A stretch of 64,000 nt of DNA from Sipunculus nudus (GCA_026874595.1 CM049307.1:30109079-30173078), one strand, 5' to 3'; positions 28,601-43,600 are shown, numbered from the stretch's first letter. Notes: generated by a model not told the origin, from the letters alone. A program made the numbers and translations.

Positions 28601-31600
28601 GTGTGGGCATGTCTCTCAGTTTAAATCCCGCATTAAATCCTGATATTCAAACATTTATTCTTTATAATTAACCTTTGTTCATTAAGTTGATGATTTTGAT
28701 GCGACTCTTTTTGTGAGGGTAGGTCCTGCACAGTTGATCTGAATCATACTTATATGCCATACTTGTATGTTAAAATGTGTTTTGATATATTTCAATTCAT
28801 TATAATTTTCATTGATTGAATACAGGTTCAGAATGCAGCACCAAAACCTTTACCATCTCGACGTTCTCTGGGTGCTGAGTTTGCAGATCAGCCATCACAG
28901 GTTCCTGAAGTGAGCGGAGACGACAGTCTGCCGGAGATTGATGACTCAGAGGAAGACCAAGAAGACAGTGAGGTACAGGAAGATGAAAACCACAACGCTA
29001 CAAAACCCAGCATCAACTTCCTGAACATCCACCCCCACGCTAACGGTGAAGGCCGTCAGAAATCCCCCGAGAGATCTCCCGGAGCCTCAAGGAAGCCTTT
29101 TGTCCCGCCACTTGACCTTTCAATTCTCCACGAACATGGGGATGGCAGTGGTAGGTATTCAGCGTGACAGGGTGTCAGGAACTACCATTGATGTTTCATG
29201 AGTACATGTAAAAAAACATATACCTTTAATATGAACTGAAGCAACAAATCTTATGTTGGTGAATGCAATCTTGTTTTAATTTTTTTAATGAAGTCCATAT
29301 GTTTTCATGAAGTATACACACCTGGGTACACATGTATTCATTCTATAAGTAGTTACATAAGTTCTGTTCATAAGATTCCTTTTGGTTTCACGGTTTTACA
29401 TTGACAAATTGCTCATTTTGGCATTCATTGTCTACTTTATTGAGATGATATTGATACCTGCATATCACTGATTTTCATATGCATTTTCCATAAAATCCTG
29501 AGTGTCCAAACTGTAATGTATCAGATCAAATCCATCACTTCTGTGTGTGTTTATAGATCCTATACCAGCAGTTCAGGGACCGTCCCTGGCCGTTCAGAAA
29601 GTCATGTCCTACAAAGAAGACCCAGAGGAAGTCGTCCTGTCTCCAAGAACGTCCAAACTCAAGAAGAAACCAAAGTAAGTCACATCAGTAGTAGAGCTTG
29701 ATAGCCTTCAGACGTGTGGCAAAAAACACTAAGCCTGTTTATGCACATCTCTCAGTACAGCATTTGGATGCACCATAGATGAAATATATAACATGAATTT
29801 TGAGACATTTTAGGTGCAAGTCCTTCTTTTAGTGTAATGTAGGGAATATGTCACTTAAGATGTACAACTAATCTATTGTCTTGAGAATAATGTTAATGTA
29901 TTATGTTATCAGTTATCTTTCATTTGCATCACGTTGTCATAATTTGCATATTCTTTTGGTGAATGCCAGTTTGGTTGCACTTTTATCGCACTAAACAGTC
30001 AACAGTTGAAGTTCATTTCCCCCTGATTTCTCTCTTAGTAATCTTCTGTTAAACTGCATCATGAATTTATCTTTCACTGTTTTGTCTCTGTAATTTAAAT
30101 CTTTTATGTATATATATATATATATCCTAATATTAAATTTTTATCTCTGATAATAATCACCCAAGCCAAGTTTAGAAAACCCTTCACCTCTGATATATGT
30201 GGCATTACCACTTGTCATATGCTAGCAGATTTGTTAAGTAGAGGCTTAATTATTAATCCCTAAAACAAACATTTTCTGGTGGAAAGTAAAACAAAATAAA
30301 ATTTAATTGGAGTACATTGGGTAAAAAAATAAAAGTAAAGCAGTTCACTCTATACAACTGCAGTGTGTGGTGATAACTTGTTTTCTGGCAGGGATAATTG
30401 ACTGTGTGAAAGGAACATAAATTGGCAGGCTCTCAAAAGAGCTATTTGGACAAAACAGCAGAAATTCATTTAAGAAATATTGATAGTAAAATGGAACAAA
30501 ATGGATTATTGTTCATTAAATGTTTCAGAAATAATACTATTATTAATAAAAATGGTGGTTACACTTCACCATGACCCAACACATATGTGCATTTGTGTAC
30601 AGACCTACAGCTTTTTCCTGCCCAACAAGCAATTGAAACTTTGATTATCATCATTCAGGCAACTAAATATTTCCATTGATTCATGCCATGTATAACCAAA
30701 AGATGCTGTATATAACCAGTATTGTGTTACTTTATTATCTAATCCTACCTTGTTGTCTATTTACCCTGATCCCCTTATTGAAATATTTTATCACCCTAAC
30801 ATCTTGTTGAATGATTCCATATTTTACAAAGTTTGTGTAATGTTGCTCATGATCTAGTTGTATTTTATGTCTTTCCTTCCCTGATCCCAGATATATAATA
30901 TTTGATCACTATAACAACTGAATGATGCCATTATATATAACCATTATTGTGTAATGTTGCTGATGATTGTAACCTGGTCTCTCCTACCCAGACCCCTGAC
31001 TCTACCTGCGTGTGAGGACACACTGTCTCCGAGTGCATTTCGTGTTGTTGGATTCACGTTTAGGTGACAGCAGCTTTACTGGCTTGCATGATTTTTATGA
31101 TGGCATCAGGAGCATTTTGTTGCCTGTTCGCTTTCTTATACATTACTTTTCTCTTGTTTTCTGGTGACAGGATTGTGTTTCTCATTAAGTTTTCCTGCTG
31201 TCAGTAGTATCTTATGGGTCACAGTGGTATTGAACTGAATATAGGGAACAATATCAAGGGGGCAACAATTACATATATTGATTTCATCAATCAGCCTCTC
31301 CTTTTGAATACTTTTCTTTTGAATTTCAAGCCTTTTAACATCTTAATGCATTTTTAAAGTAGGAAACACCTTCTTTTACCCTAATATATAAATTATTTTA
31401 TATACATACTATCTATAATATCTATAATATCCTTGGTTTACTTTGAATTTTTTCCCCTTTTAAAGAATGTGCTGATATTTCCACATTATTAATATTGGCC
31501 TGTGAGCACTTTGTGCACCATAATAAGTCACATGTTCAGTTTTATGGGCTTTTATTTACTGTAAATCATAGGCATGTTCTGTTCACATGGAAAAGCACCC

Positions 31601-34600
31601 AAGAAAGGGCAGCTGCTTTTTTTGACACATTAATTGACATTATTATTTTTAGTGCTTCTGAAGTCAGGTTAATTAATTTGCATAAGCACAGTGTATGTTT
31701 AGTGCTGCTTCATGTCCCGGTACTGCACTGATACAGTTGTACAACTCACTCCCCGCCCTGCTTCTCTCCACCATCCTCCTCTCAGATATCCTTCTGTCAC
31801 TGAAAGGCCCACTGTCATTAAATGCCCGGTTTCACAAGCTGTTACGTCACTGTTTCATCCCACTATAATTTGAGGATGAGGCTGCGGTCATCCAGAGAGC
31901 ATTGCCTCAGCTCCTACTTGAAACATATGGGTCTCCTGCCCATCAGACTCTCTCTGCAGGTAGAGTTCTTCCTTGAAACTGTCCTCGGAGTACCTTCTTG
32001 TCATAAATCTGTGCCCTTTTAAAATTCTGACCTCACAACAATTTAAAAAAACACTCATGGTTACCGACATTTTGTGTACAGGAAAAAACATGTTGCAAGT
32101 CACATGCTGGAATTAATGATATACTGCTAGTAAATATGAGAAGGGAAGGAGAAGGCTTGGTATTATCTGTTCTCATAATCTGACACTTTGCATCAGTCAA
32201 ACTGCGTACTAGCATATTATGTCTGCCTAACAGCTGGGCATTTTAACAAATTTTTAATACCATAACAGACAAAATACATTTTCTAATGTTTTACATTCTT
32301 TGACTACTGATTATATCCACATGGCTATCTGAATAAACTATTCAAGAAAAAATAAATAAAAGCATACAGACTATATATCTGCTACTCACTGCATGATAAA
32401 TGATTGAGTAGAGGTCTGGCCAATGTTTGTTTTCTAAAACTGCATAAAAGTCATGTTGATCTTGTTTGTTAAAAGGAAATCATATATTTTTTCAGGGTGT
32501 ATACATGTCATTAGAAGGACAATTAGATAGTAGGAGCACATAGACATTCTTTGGTCGGCTTTATACTTGATGGATAGCTGGATTTTGTTTCATATTTTCT
32601 ATTGTGCTTTACTTGAGCCCAGGGAAATGATACAAGTTTTTTGCAAGGCATGACAGAATGCAGAGTTGTTAGTTTACATATGGCATACCATAATCAGAAG
32701 AAAGGTATACTGTGTATGTGTTTAGTGTAATACCCTGTGAGGTCTCCAGTAAAAAGCTTAGCAGATTTTGTACAGGACTGTTATGTAATGTTGACTTGTG
32801 AAGTTCAGTTATACTATTGTCAAGTACTGTCTGTGTATATAATATGTACTGTTGTGGTATGGACTGGTTAATACAGCTGTGCTTCATCAAGTATACAACA
32901 ACTGTTTCTTTGAGCTTTGTCCTTAATTAACTTGCTCTTAATTATAGCACAGCATTGTGATGTTGGTATCTTGTGCAAACACTCTATCAGCAGCATGTAA
33001 ATTATATATCCTTTACTTATAATCATGATATCTTTTATCATGGAAACTGGTGTACACTTGCACAGAGTGGAAGAGAGGTGATGGTTGATTATTGACTTGC
33101 ATATATATTCCTAGATAACAGATCATCATGAAATTACATGTATATTACATCATAAATACTGCATCATAAATACTGCAGCTTGCTTGATCTCAAGGCTGAT
33201 TGTATATTGTACATTTTAACATAACAATATCCTAAATTATAAGACATTGATCAGGTAGTATAAATCTAGCTGAAGATTCACTTATGATTTTCTCATTACT
33301 TACTGATCATGATGCATATATGATTATTAAATCATACAAAGTAATAATGATGAAACAATCAGGTTTAAGGGTTGTATGTATGTGATTTGTTCTAGCGCAC
33401 ACTGTAATACAGATGTTCCCCCGTCACCCCCCACAGACCAGCCAGTTTCATCCAAGAGGTCAGTCACATCTACAACGAAGAACTTAATGATCACCAAGAA
33501 ACATCACACAGGGTTCATACACCTTTAAAAGTCATTCAGAAGTAGGGGGAAAATGTGAAATTTAAGCACTTATAATTCATAATTTTTTCCAAAATAATCA
33601 GAAAGTCACAAAAAAGTCATGAAATCATATTTAATGACATTTTTACAGATTCTTTCACCAATGTATTTTTAAAATGTTTTTTAATAATAATTAAACTACG
33701 TGTTGAAGAATATATGAACAAAAGCTTTATGACTTTAATAGTAATAGACAGAATAGTGGACATTTACAGTATGTGGCCTTTATCATACCAGTAATTGTTC
33801 TTAAGTCATTTGCAGAGTTTACATATACATGTTTATGGACTGGTTCCCAGGAGGTCCTCAAACAATCATGAATTTGTTATCTTTTGGAAGTGTATGAACC
33901 CTGTGGTATCAGTTGTTATTAGTGGATCATTATGCATATGTACTGTCTTAAAATCATTCGATGGAGAAAAATGAATGTGGGAGACCCATGCTGTGAGCAT
34001 CAGCTGTATAAACTCTAATCACTGTTCATGTATTATTGTCCTCAGATTTATAATGATTATGCCTCCGAGACTTTCTTAATGATGATGGGAGGAGTTTGAA
34101 ACATCAGTAAGCCTTCTCATGACTAGAATTCAGCTTGTAATTTGTAGATTGTTCCTGGATGATGAAAGGTTTAAGTATATTCCATATAGTAATTTATCAT
34201 CACCCTGGGTCCTGATTATGACTGCAGTTGCACTGATTTTGATTGGACACTGTAGTGGTATATTATATGACTTTGTAAAAGATTATACACATTCAAAGCT
34301 TTACTTACCTTAAAACATAAACAGCAAACAATTAGTCTTACTCTTTTCTCCTGTGTTTCAGTGGACACAGAACATCAGCAGATGAACATACACTTCATCT
34401 AAAGATGCTGCACAAAAGATTACAGAGTAAGTTATCAACAGTTACCATGGATACCAACTTGATATAATGTGGCTTTTGTGTCAAAAATAGACTAACATCA
34501 GTGTCAGGCTACACAAAGGCTAGATTTTGTTAACTGGTCAGAAGGTTCCAATTTATCATAATTATCCTGGTCTTCCCTTTCACATCTCCTATGTCTAATA

Positions 34601-37600
34601 AGTGTGAAGGTTGGCTGATATACACATCCAGATATTGCCAGACTAAGGGGATATTTAGATGATGATTTATAATAAATATTCTTTTGTCACTGCTTGGTTG
34701 GATTAGTCAAGTCTCTTCATTGACTGTCCAAGTGAAATCAAGCAGCATATATAGAATATATAGGAAGAATACTCGGGAAAATTAAAACAAACTACATAAA
34801 ATTGTTCTTTCATCATTTGCCAGTTGAGCAAGGAAAAATTTAAATCCTTGCTCTGATGTATCAGTGTTAGTATGTTTTGTTCTGAGTATCTCCTGGAACT
34901 CATACTCTTACATCTCAAGAATATTGTGATCTTGTGACCAAAATTTTTGTTTTTCCTTAAATCTGCTCTAATTGCAGAACAGTTCTTTTCGGTTGGCAGG
35001 ACAGAGATTGTGCATCGAATGATCTCCTATCGTACCCAAAATATAAGTCCAACTTTTTAATAAAGAGGCTTATTTGTTTATTGTTAGTAATAAGGACCAT
35101 TTATGTTGTAGACAACCATCTCTTTTCTCAGCTTGCAATTGTCTATTAACATCTGTAACAGCTGTATCTTATGTCCTGTTCTTATTATATAAACTTTTTT
35201 TAATATAAATTACCTGTGTTATATATTCCTGGTGATATACATATGTAAATTTCTGTGATTCTGTATTGTTTTTCTCTTGAAAGTGCTCAAAAAGAAGATC
35301 AAACAGTTTGAAGAGAACTTTGAAGAACAACATGGGTACAAGGTAAGTTTTTACAAAAAAAAGTTGTTAAAGTGAATCTTATACTTTTATTTCTAAGAGA
35401 AACTAAGCTGAGAGGAGATCTTCTGAGTCCCTGTTTGTTTCATTAATGCATGTTATGGTATAGTTAATTAGTTAACTATAACAGGGCTGTTTGACAGTAT
35501 TGATTTAGGCAACTGGAGAGCCATAAAATATGTTGGTGAAATAATGTTAAATGAGGCTGTGACACCCTCACTTTGATTTGGAGCGCATGTTCCATCAGGT
35601 TTTATAGGCCTTTCAGTCAGTCAAATGTCATAGGTGGCTCAGCATTTTTTCCCCATCCCTCATGTACATGAATGTAGATCACTCGTTATGAAATAAGAAC
35701 ATATATTTTTCTGTGTAATTTTATTTGACAACTTTATTGCATTCAGTGTGTTGGATAAACATTAACCATGTCTAAGGTTTATGTTGCTAAGTATACTTTC
35801 ATTGACCTTTAGTATATGCGCTTTTTAATTTGTCTTTTTATTTTCTTTCAGCCATCTCATTCTGACAAAGTGGGCACTCCAGAGATCAGGAAAATCTTGC
35901 TAGATTTAACTAAAACAAGGAAAGAAATAAAGCGTGAGTATTACTTGTTGCCTGCAGGTCTTCAACGCTACAGGATTCATAAGAGACAAAAGTGTTAAAC
36001 TCTCAATTTTCAAAGAATTGACAATTGGTAATGAGGTTTAAATATTACTGGAAAAAAAATATTGAATGTTAAACTTTAATAGTCTGGGCCATTAACACTG
36101 CATTTTGTAGCCATTCTGTCAATTGTTAGTTATCAAAGTTTGGTAATTTTTGTTTAAATTTTTGGTATAACCTCATAATTTGTTCCAAAATTAAATATAA
36201 TATTCATGATATGGTTGGGATAAGAAGCCCAGTTTGTTATTTTGTAGAGCATCCACTCCTTAATGTGATTATGACACATTAAACATAATTTCAGCAAGAT
36301 CTTTAAATGAATATTTTTATTAAAATTGTATATTCATATAATATTAATATATTATTAAATATATTGTCCTTTGAGATGAAAGAAGAAAGTTGAAAATAAA
36401 TAAAATATATAGATGGCTTTTGAGATTTTTTAAGATTTCATGAATCTTTGCTACTCTTTTCTGACATTAATTTACATTGGCTGGAAAAATTATCTTTGTA
36501 GTTCTTATATTATTCCAGGCATTTTTGACATTTGTGGTTACACCAGTAGTGTTTTTGATCTATTTTTCAGAGTTGAAAGAAGAAGTGGAGGCTGAGAGAT
36601 ACATGCCTGATGCATTGACACCAAGTCAGCTGAGTGACGACCCAGAATTGTTACCGGCTGAGCACGGAAAATCCAGCATGGATCAAGCCCTACATAAGAT
36701 GCTGCATACATTGCAAGAAAAACGCCAAACCGCAGATCGACCCTATGACCTTATTGTGAGTATACAGGCATGATAGTCTCCAGCAGAACAGAACTTGTCA
36801 TATCACCAAGGCACTCACTAAACAAATATACTGATATCCTTGAAGGTGGAGGCGGGAATGATTAGGATTAGTAATTTGAAATAGCTTAATTTTATTTCCA
36901 TTAGACCATGCTCACTCTCCATCAACATTATCTGCACCAGCTTTTTAAATGTTTTAACTGAGAGCTGACTGCACAGAGGTGCACATTTAGCACTTAGTAA
37001 TAGAATAGTCATACAGTTTTTTTTTATGTTGGCTGTGGATCAGACCTGTAGGAAAAATAAAATCTATTGAATCAGTGCAAAACTTTCAGCATCAGTTGTC
37101 TACAAGTGAAGATATAATACTAGAAACTGAGAGCCTCTAAACAGCATTTGTAATCCAGCTAGTGATCAAGTGTCTTCAGATGTAAACCTGTGCTCATATT
37201 GTTAAAAAGTGTAGTTGATTCGTGTAATACTTGAATTTCCCCAACCTGTGGATGCATGGTGATTCAGCATCATGTATTACTAATGAATATTTTTGTTATT
37301 GTTGCAAATTCTCAGATATTGCTTAGGCTTGAGCATCTTAATAAATAACAATTTTAGCTCTAAAACAGCACTGCTAGCAAGCCAGTTTAATGTAACATAA
37401 CAGTTCATTTTATAAAAAGTAAATTTTCTGTAAACTGGCCACACTACACTTTCTGTATAAATAAATCAACACTTTGTGCATAAGTAAATTTTAAGTCTTA
37501 AGTCAGAGATGCATTTGTATAGCTGATTCAGTGCAAATAGCAACTAAAACAGAAATTATTAAATTTTGAAATACAAATTTTAGACATCTTTATCTAGTTT

Positions 37601-40600
37601 TCCTTGAATTTTGTTTGTTAAAGGAATGCTTTTGTTTTTATATTCAAATAATTGTTTTATCTTCCTTCACTTGAATTCTTCGTATGTTACAGACAGATGT
37701 ACCAAATTGATAAATTTAAATTATTTGAAAATTCTTGTTTTATCCTTTAAGTATGTTCAGATCTTTCAGTTATACAATACTAGAGTCAGTTCCTGATACA
37801 TAATCTTGATTAACAGGATGTATGAATCTATTTAATTTGTACAGACAACATTTTGCAGTTTTTGCGTTTTGTTTTGTTTAAATGTTGGTTTAATGTTTCA
37901 TATTGCTAAGGTTATTGGTCCAAGTGACCATTGGCCATTTTAAGTTGAATGAACACTTAGGCCTGGCATGCACGCTACTGGAGGTGTGTTTGTTTCCAGC
38001 TTATGAGCATGGAGCAAATCAAAGAAGAGAAATTAGCCGTGCAAAAGGCCTTGTTACACTTTGAAAGCATCCATGGTAGACCAGTAAGTACCATCAAGTG
38101 GTGGCGTGTGTGTCATGGCCGCGTGTGTGTCAGCGAGGGCTTTGTAATGTACCAGTGGTCTGTGATCACAGGGACTACTGTATGCTGTCTGCTGTCTTAG
38201 ATAGAGCATGCTTCATGTGTGGGATTGTATTGATTTTGTCTCCTGTTGCATACCTCATTTTTCAAGAATTCAAATTGACCTGTCCTGAGTATTCCTTGAT
38301 AAAGATCAGAGGTATCTGACCATATTCCTTATTATCCATTCATAGGTGAAAAAATTTACAAGCATGATTAAGTCTATTACATTTGTGTAATACTGTAGTA
38401 GGTATTCTGTTGTTAGTAGTTTGTACTTTTGGTGGTATCCTATTCCTAACACTCCTCTGCAGTATCATTGTATCCGCAAAAATTAAATTTTTGAAGATAC
38501 TATGTTTTTGACTGCCGCCACAGTGTTTATTTTTGGAGAACTCCTCTGAGACCGCTGGACCCATTTTTAGCTCAGCTGACTATAAGTCATCTGAGCTATA
38601 GTCGTGGTCCATTGTCCGTCGTCCGTCCGTCCGTCTGTCTGTCTGTCCGTCTTTCCGTAGATGTGGCACGTTTTGAAACCTTAAGACCAAGCAATCCAAA
38701 ATTCTGCATAATGGTAGACGTTCCCAAGATCTCTTACCAAGCTGAAAACTGTGTCTTTGCGACTTTGTTCCTTCGAGAAATTAAGGAAAAACTCAATTTT
38801 TTATTATTATGCCCCCGCCACAAAGTGGCCGGGGCATATAGTTTTACCCATGTCCGTCATTCCGTCCTTCCGTCATTCCAAAATCAAACAGTTGTACAGA
38901 CTTTTTTTCGCAATGCCTGCAGATATTGGCCTGATTTTTTGGTGTGTGGGCAGATATAGACCAGTTACAGATCGAGTTCGCGTTTCGTCCCAGTTGACCT
39001 ACTTTTGACCGTTTTATGGCTCCTAAACTTAGAAAATTTCATGAAAAATAGAAATATTCATGACAGGTACACATGTATGGACTTTTTTTCGCAATGCCTG
39101 CAGATATTGGCCTGATTTTTGGTGTGTAAGCAGATATAGACCAGTTACAGATTGAGTTTGCGTTTCGTCCCAGTTGACCTACTTTTGACCGTTTTACGGC
39201 TCCTGAACATAGAAAATTTCATGAAAAATATGAAATTTCATGACAAATACACATGTACGGACTTTTTTTCGCAATGCCTGCAGATATTGGCCTGATTTTT
39301 GGTGTGTCGGCAGATATTGACCAGTTACAGATGGAGTTCGCATTTCGTCCCGGTTGACCTACTTTTGACTGTTTTACGGCTCCTGAACATAGAAAATTTC
39401 ATGTAAAATATATATTATTATGTACTGACTTTTTTTCCTCAATGCCTGCAGATACCACCCTGATTTTTTTTGTGTGGGCAGATAATGACAGTTACAGATC
39501 GAGTTTGCATTTCATCCCGGTTGACCTACTTTTGATTGTTTTACGGCTCCTAAACATAGAAAATTTCATGAAAGACAGAAATTTTTATGGAAAATACACA
39601 TGTATGGACTTTTTTTCACAATGCCTGCATATACTGGCATGATTTTTGGTGTGTTGCTTGATAATGACCCGTTATAGATCGAGTTTGCATTTTGCCCTTG
39701 TTGACCTACTTTTGACCATACGACACCTCCTGAACTTAAAAAATTTTCCAAATTTTACAAATGTTTCTAATTTGCCCAAGGCGGGGGCATTTGTGTCGTT
39801 CCGACACATCTAGTTAAACACCTATTTTCACACTTCAGGACCGCCTAATATCAAAACCACTCATCTGTTTTTCCTCATATTTGCCATAAATATTCCTCTA
39901 TATAGTTCCTATGTACATGCCAGAAATTAGGTCTGTATTATATAATTTAAAAAAGTTATGGGCTCAAACATAATGCATTTTGTAAAAAATCAGGAAAAAT
40001 ATTTGATCGCTTGACACAAAACATGTAAAAGCTAAGGACTATTTTCCAGTAATATAACTTTAATTAAAATTAAATTGTATACCCAAAATAAGATCAAAAT
40101 CTTTTAAATTTTTCAAAATATTAGCAAAAATAAAAAATTGGTACCTTAAATTTTGCCCAACTTTGGCCTCGGCACGTTTTTTTCTTTTAAGTACTGTGGA
40201 TTTAATTTTCACAGCATGTGCACATAAGGATTCAAACTGTTAAAATCTGAAATTTGAAAATAAAAGCTGCAACATTAGGCTTGTTATTAAATTTTTTTTG
40301 AGGCTCTTGTTGTATTCCCTTACATTGTCAAGCAGTCCACTTTGGTCACTGTAGGTCATTCAGTGCAGCTCTCTATGCTCCCCAGGCTGTAGGCATAATG
40401 TTATGCAATCCCATCACTAGGGCAAGCCCTCTCTCCACTGAGTTGAGCTTGATCAGGCTGTTTGCAGTTAATACCATACCACAGGGAGCCTTTTTCTTCC
40501 CCCCCCCCCCCCCCCCCCCCCATTCTGTTGACAGACCTGTACTATGAACTAGATGAATCTTAAAATTAACATTTTTTCAGCAACGAGCAGTAACAACGAA

Positions 40601-43600
40601 GACCTCTCCCCTCACCCACCCCTTCAATACACAGGACTAATAAACAAGATGAATCTTATAATTTTAATGTTAAATAAATTCTTTTTTTATGAGACTTGGA
40701 CAATTTTGATTTTTTTAAAGAAAAAAATACAGGAATTTAATCCTAATATTCAAATGTGATAAAATATTAGGATCTAATGTAAGTGCTAACTGACAAGATT
40801 TAAGAAAATATAAATACTTTGTAGCATTTCATTCATATCTCTTAAAGTTGGTGGGGCCTAGGTGTGAATAACACTGTTAACTTAGTATTAAAATTAGGAA
40901 TATTGGTCAAACATATATTTAAGCCATATATTTAACTTTTGAAAACTTAATTACCTTCACACATTATTTGTTTATGAAATGTTACTTTTATATAACACTT
41001 ACCGTAGGCCAATTTGTTCCCTTGGTGCATCACTAAATGGTTTAGCACATGTTCATTATTCTATAATTTACAGAGTTTCATTTTAGCCGGGCCTTTTTCT
41101 CATAGGTTTTCTATTGATAATATACATGAAAAACCAAATGAAATAAAAATATTTTGCAGTCACTAATATTTTCCAAAATTCAGCTGAGCGATGTGACCCA
41201 TGTGTCCCTTGTTCTGAAAACTTGACCCAATTATCGGGTCACATGTAAACTGGTGCCTAACCATTTTACCTTACATCTGACCTTTCCTCTCTGCAGTATG
41301 CCACCTACATACATGTTTACACTGCATACATCCATGCTAATATCTATGGGAATGGTTTGACGAATCAGCCTCAAATTTAGCATGAGTATAGATCTTATAT
41401 AACACTACAGCTTATACAAATTTGGTGGCCCAACCTGCAACCATTTTTGCTTGGTGTCCATCTGTTCATCTGCCATGGGTAAAAGTTACTCATATCTCAG
41501 CAGTGGTTTGACTTATCCACCTAAAAATACACAAATATATACATCTTGGATAGCTTTCTCCTTCAAATAACAGGTGGTGCCACCTACAATTATGTTTACG
41601 TGGCAGACATCCATGCTAATGTGCAACACATCTCACTCTATTTTCCCTTGCCACTCAATTCATGCCTCACTTCGCCAGTCCCTCTCTGATTTTGGCAGAT
41701 ACACATAGTTGCTTGTTACTACCCATATTCTAGTTTATGGAAGTCTATTTCTGTGTAAGTGTTTACAGATTGGTTGTCACCGATTGCTGAAGGAACACAT
41801 TGAATTTCAAAAGGTATAGCAGCTTGCTAAATTAGCCATATAAGTGATTAGACCTGAGCATATTTCCCATGTTTTCAAACATAGGAACTTGCTGGGCTCT
41901 AAATCAGTTGGGTTCACTATAATCTATTATCTAAATGCATTTCTACCTGACGTGGGACTGTAGTAAGGAAGGATATTTAGATTTTAAAGGGCAAAGGATG
42001 AGACCCTTACCTATGGTTCTTTTGATCCAGGCATAATACCAGTAGAGACACATTTGTATTCCTCAGAAATGACATGTAATTCTTACAGAACTAATAAACC
42101 TTGAGTGTACAGGATTGCTTGACTGTCTGGAAATTATTAAGATCTTTACTTATAAAGTGAGCTCTTCAACTTTATTAGCCAGATTATACCTGTTAAGATG
42201 AGAACAGTATATTGGTTTATAAGTTCTCCTTTTTCCAAAATATTTTGTGTCATTTACAGCAGAATACACGTATGGTAGCCATGTTAATGACTGTGACTGA
42301 AAATTGTTTCCCAGTATGCAGTGTTACAGTTTTCTTTCAACATCCAGCAGAGTTTTTATATTTGAATCGTTCATTTTAATTTTGGCTCACTAATGGTATT
42401 TTAATGCTGAAATAATGGCAGTAAAATTTGCTTAGCACATGGGCTTGATACAGTCATGCTTGTTTTAATCTTTCATTTTAAACCTTGATTTTCTTTACAA
42501 AATTAACAGTTCTTACCTTTCTCAGGACATTAATACTGCATGAATGTCAAGTCATTTTATGCTGTATCTTGAACTGTTGTTATCTTTGGAAGTAGAGTTT
42601 TATATCTCATGATTTCTGTAAAAACTCCTTTTGTATGTTTACATTTATTGGGTTTTAGCACTTGTCCAGGTAGTGATAAATAAATCTATCAAATTATTTG
42701 TGAAATATCAGTTAATTTTATATTTGCTTGAAGGATTATCAGCAGTTGTAATCTGATAACATACCTATCATAATACTGTGTTCTCTCACACATTAAAACT
42801 CTTTGAAATATGTTGCAATTTGTATGTTTCAAATCTCTGACTAACCATTTATTAAAACTCCTTTTGTTTTCTAGAATAGATTTGTATATGTATAACCTTG
42901 TCATTACAGTCTAACAAGGCCGAGAAGGAACTGATGAAGCCTGTATATGACCGCTACAGAACAGTCAAGCGAATGCTGGCCAAACCCTGGGTGAGTCTGA
43001 CGGATACAGCTCTTCTGTTTTAAAGTGCTGCTTTGGTATTAAACCAAGCTTATGCAATTGTATAAAGTTCAAATTTGGTTCTTTAAATTTATGTAAAACT
43101 AATTAAGTCTATTTTTATAGTCTTTCCTGAGAGATATAAACCATTTAAATGGCATTATTTTATTTAACAAATAACCTCCTTTATGTTTACTGTCACATAT
43201 TCCTTCAGCAATTATAGGATTATTTTAACAGGCCCTGAAACAATACATAGTCCTCCTTCAATTGCTTTCATAAGATAACAGTTTGAGCTTAATGTTTTAG
43301 AAAACACTGGCTATGAATTAAGCTGATGTTTGCGGGTATTTTTCTTAGCAATCACTCTTTAGATAGCAATCACTCTTTGTCTGACCTCCGTCCGGCCATC
43401 CTGCCATCTGTCTGTTAACAGGGCACAAATCGTAACCGCTGGACCTGGAATCTTCCAACTTGACATCCAGGGAGGTCCATGAAAATTCTCCTTGAAAACC
43501 TGGAATAAGGTCTCTGTTACCCATATAATTCTTCGAGCTATGGGGCTCCGAAGTACCCCCCAGAATAATGGAAAATTAGATACAAAAGCTCAAATATCTG

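Larger units (their letters stand above)
38568..41212 (+). repeat. Family B repeat copy, inserted in family C and itself interrupted
   Basis: The hairpin at 38,569-38,597 opens it and a right end CAGCTGAGCG...CATGTGTCCCTTGTT closes it. The interior aligns with 3202-4058, broken only at about 38,806/39,814 by the Helitron-like element. A poly-C run lies at 40,499-40,520. Confidence 0.75.
38513..41745 (+). repeat. Family C repeat copy split by a nested insertion
   Basis: The left part, 38,513-38,567 (GGAGAACTCCTCTGAG and following), continues at 41,213 (CCAATTATCGGGTCACATG) exactly where the uninterrupted copy at 4793 continues. The right end matches 6045-6175. It carries fewer 277-bp units than the 4.8 kb copy. 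Confidence 0.75.

Noticed and set aside
31822-32103. Overlapping open frames on both strands in intron 16, one with exon-like composition on each strand
   Set aside because: The plus-strand candidate would enter or leave in a phase that does not fit the neighbouring FAM13A exons, its acceptor lacks a good pyrimidine tract, and neither frame shows a recognisable family.
38618-38650. GTCCGTCC/GTCTGTCT run as a possible independent microsatellite
   Set aside because: It is the normal pyrimidine-rich start of family B/E elements, also seen at 110-130 and 43,384-43,395.
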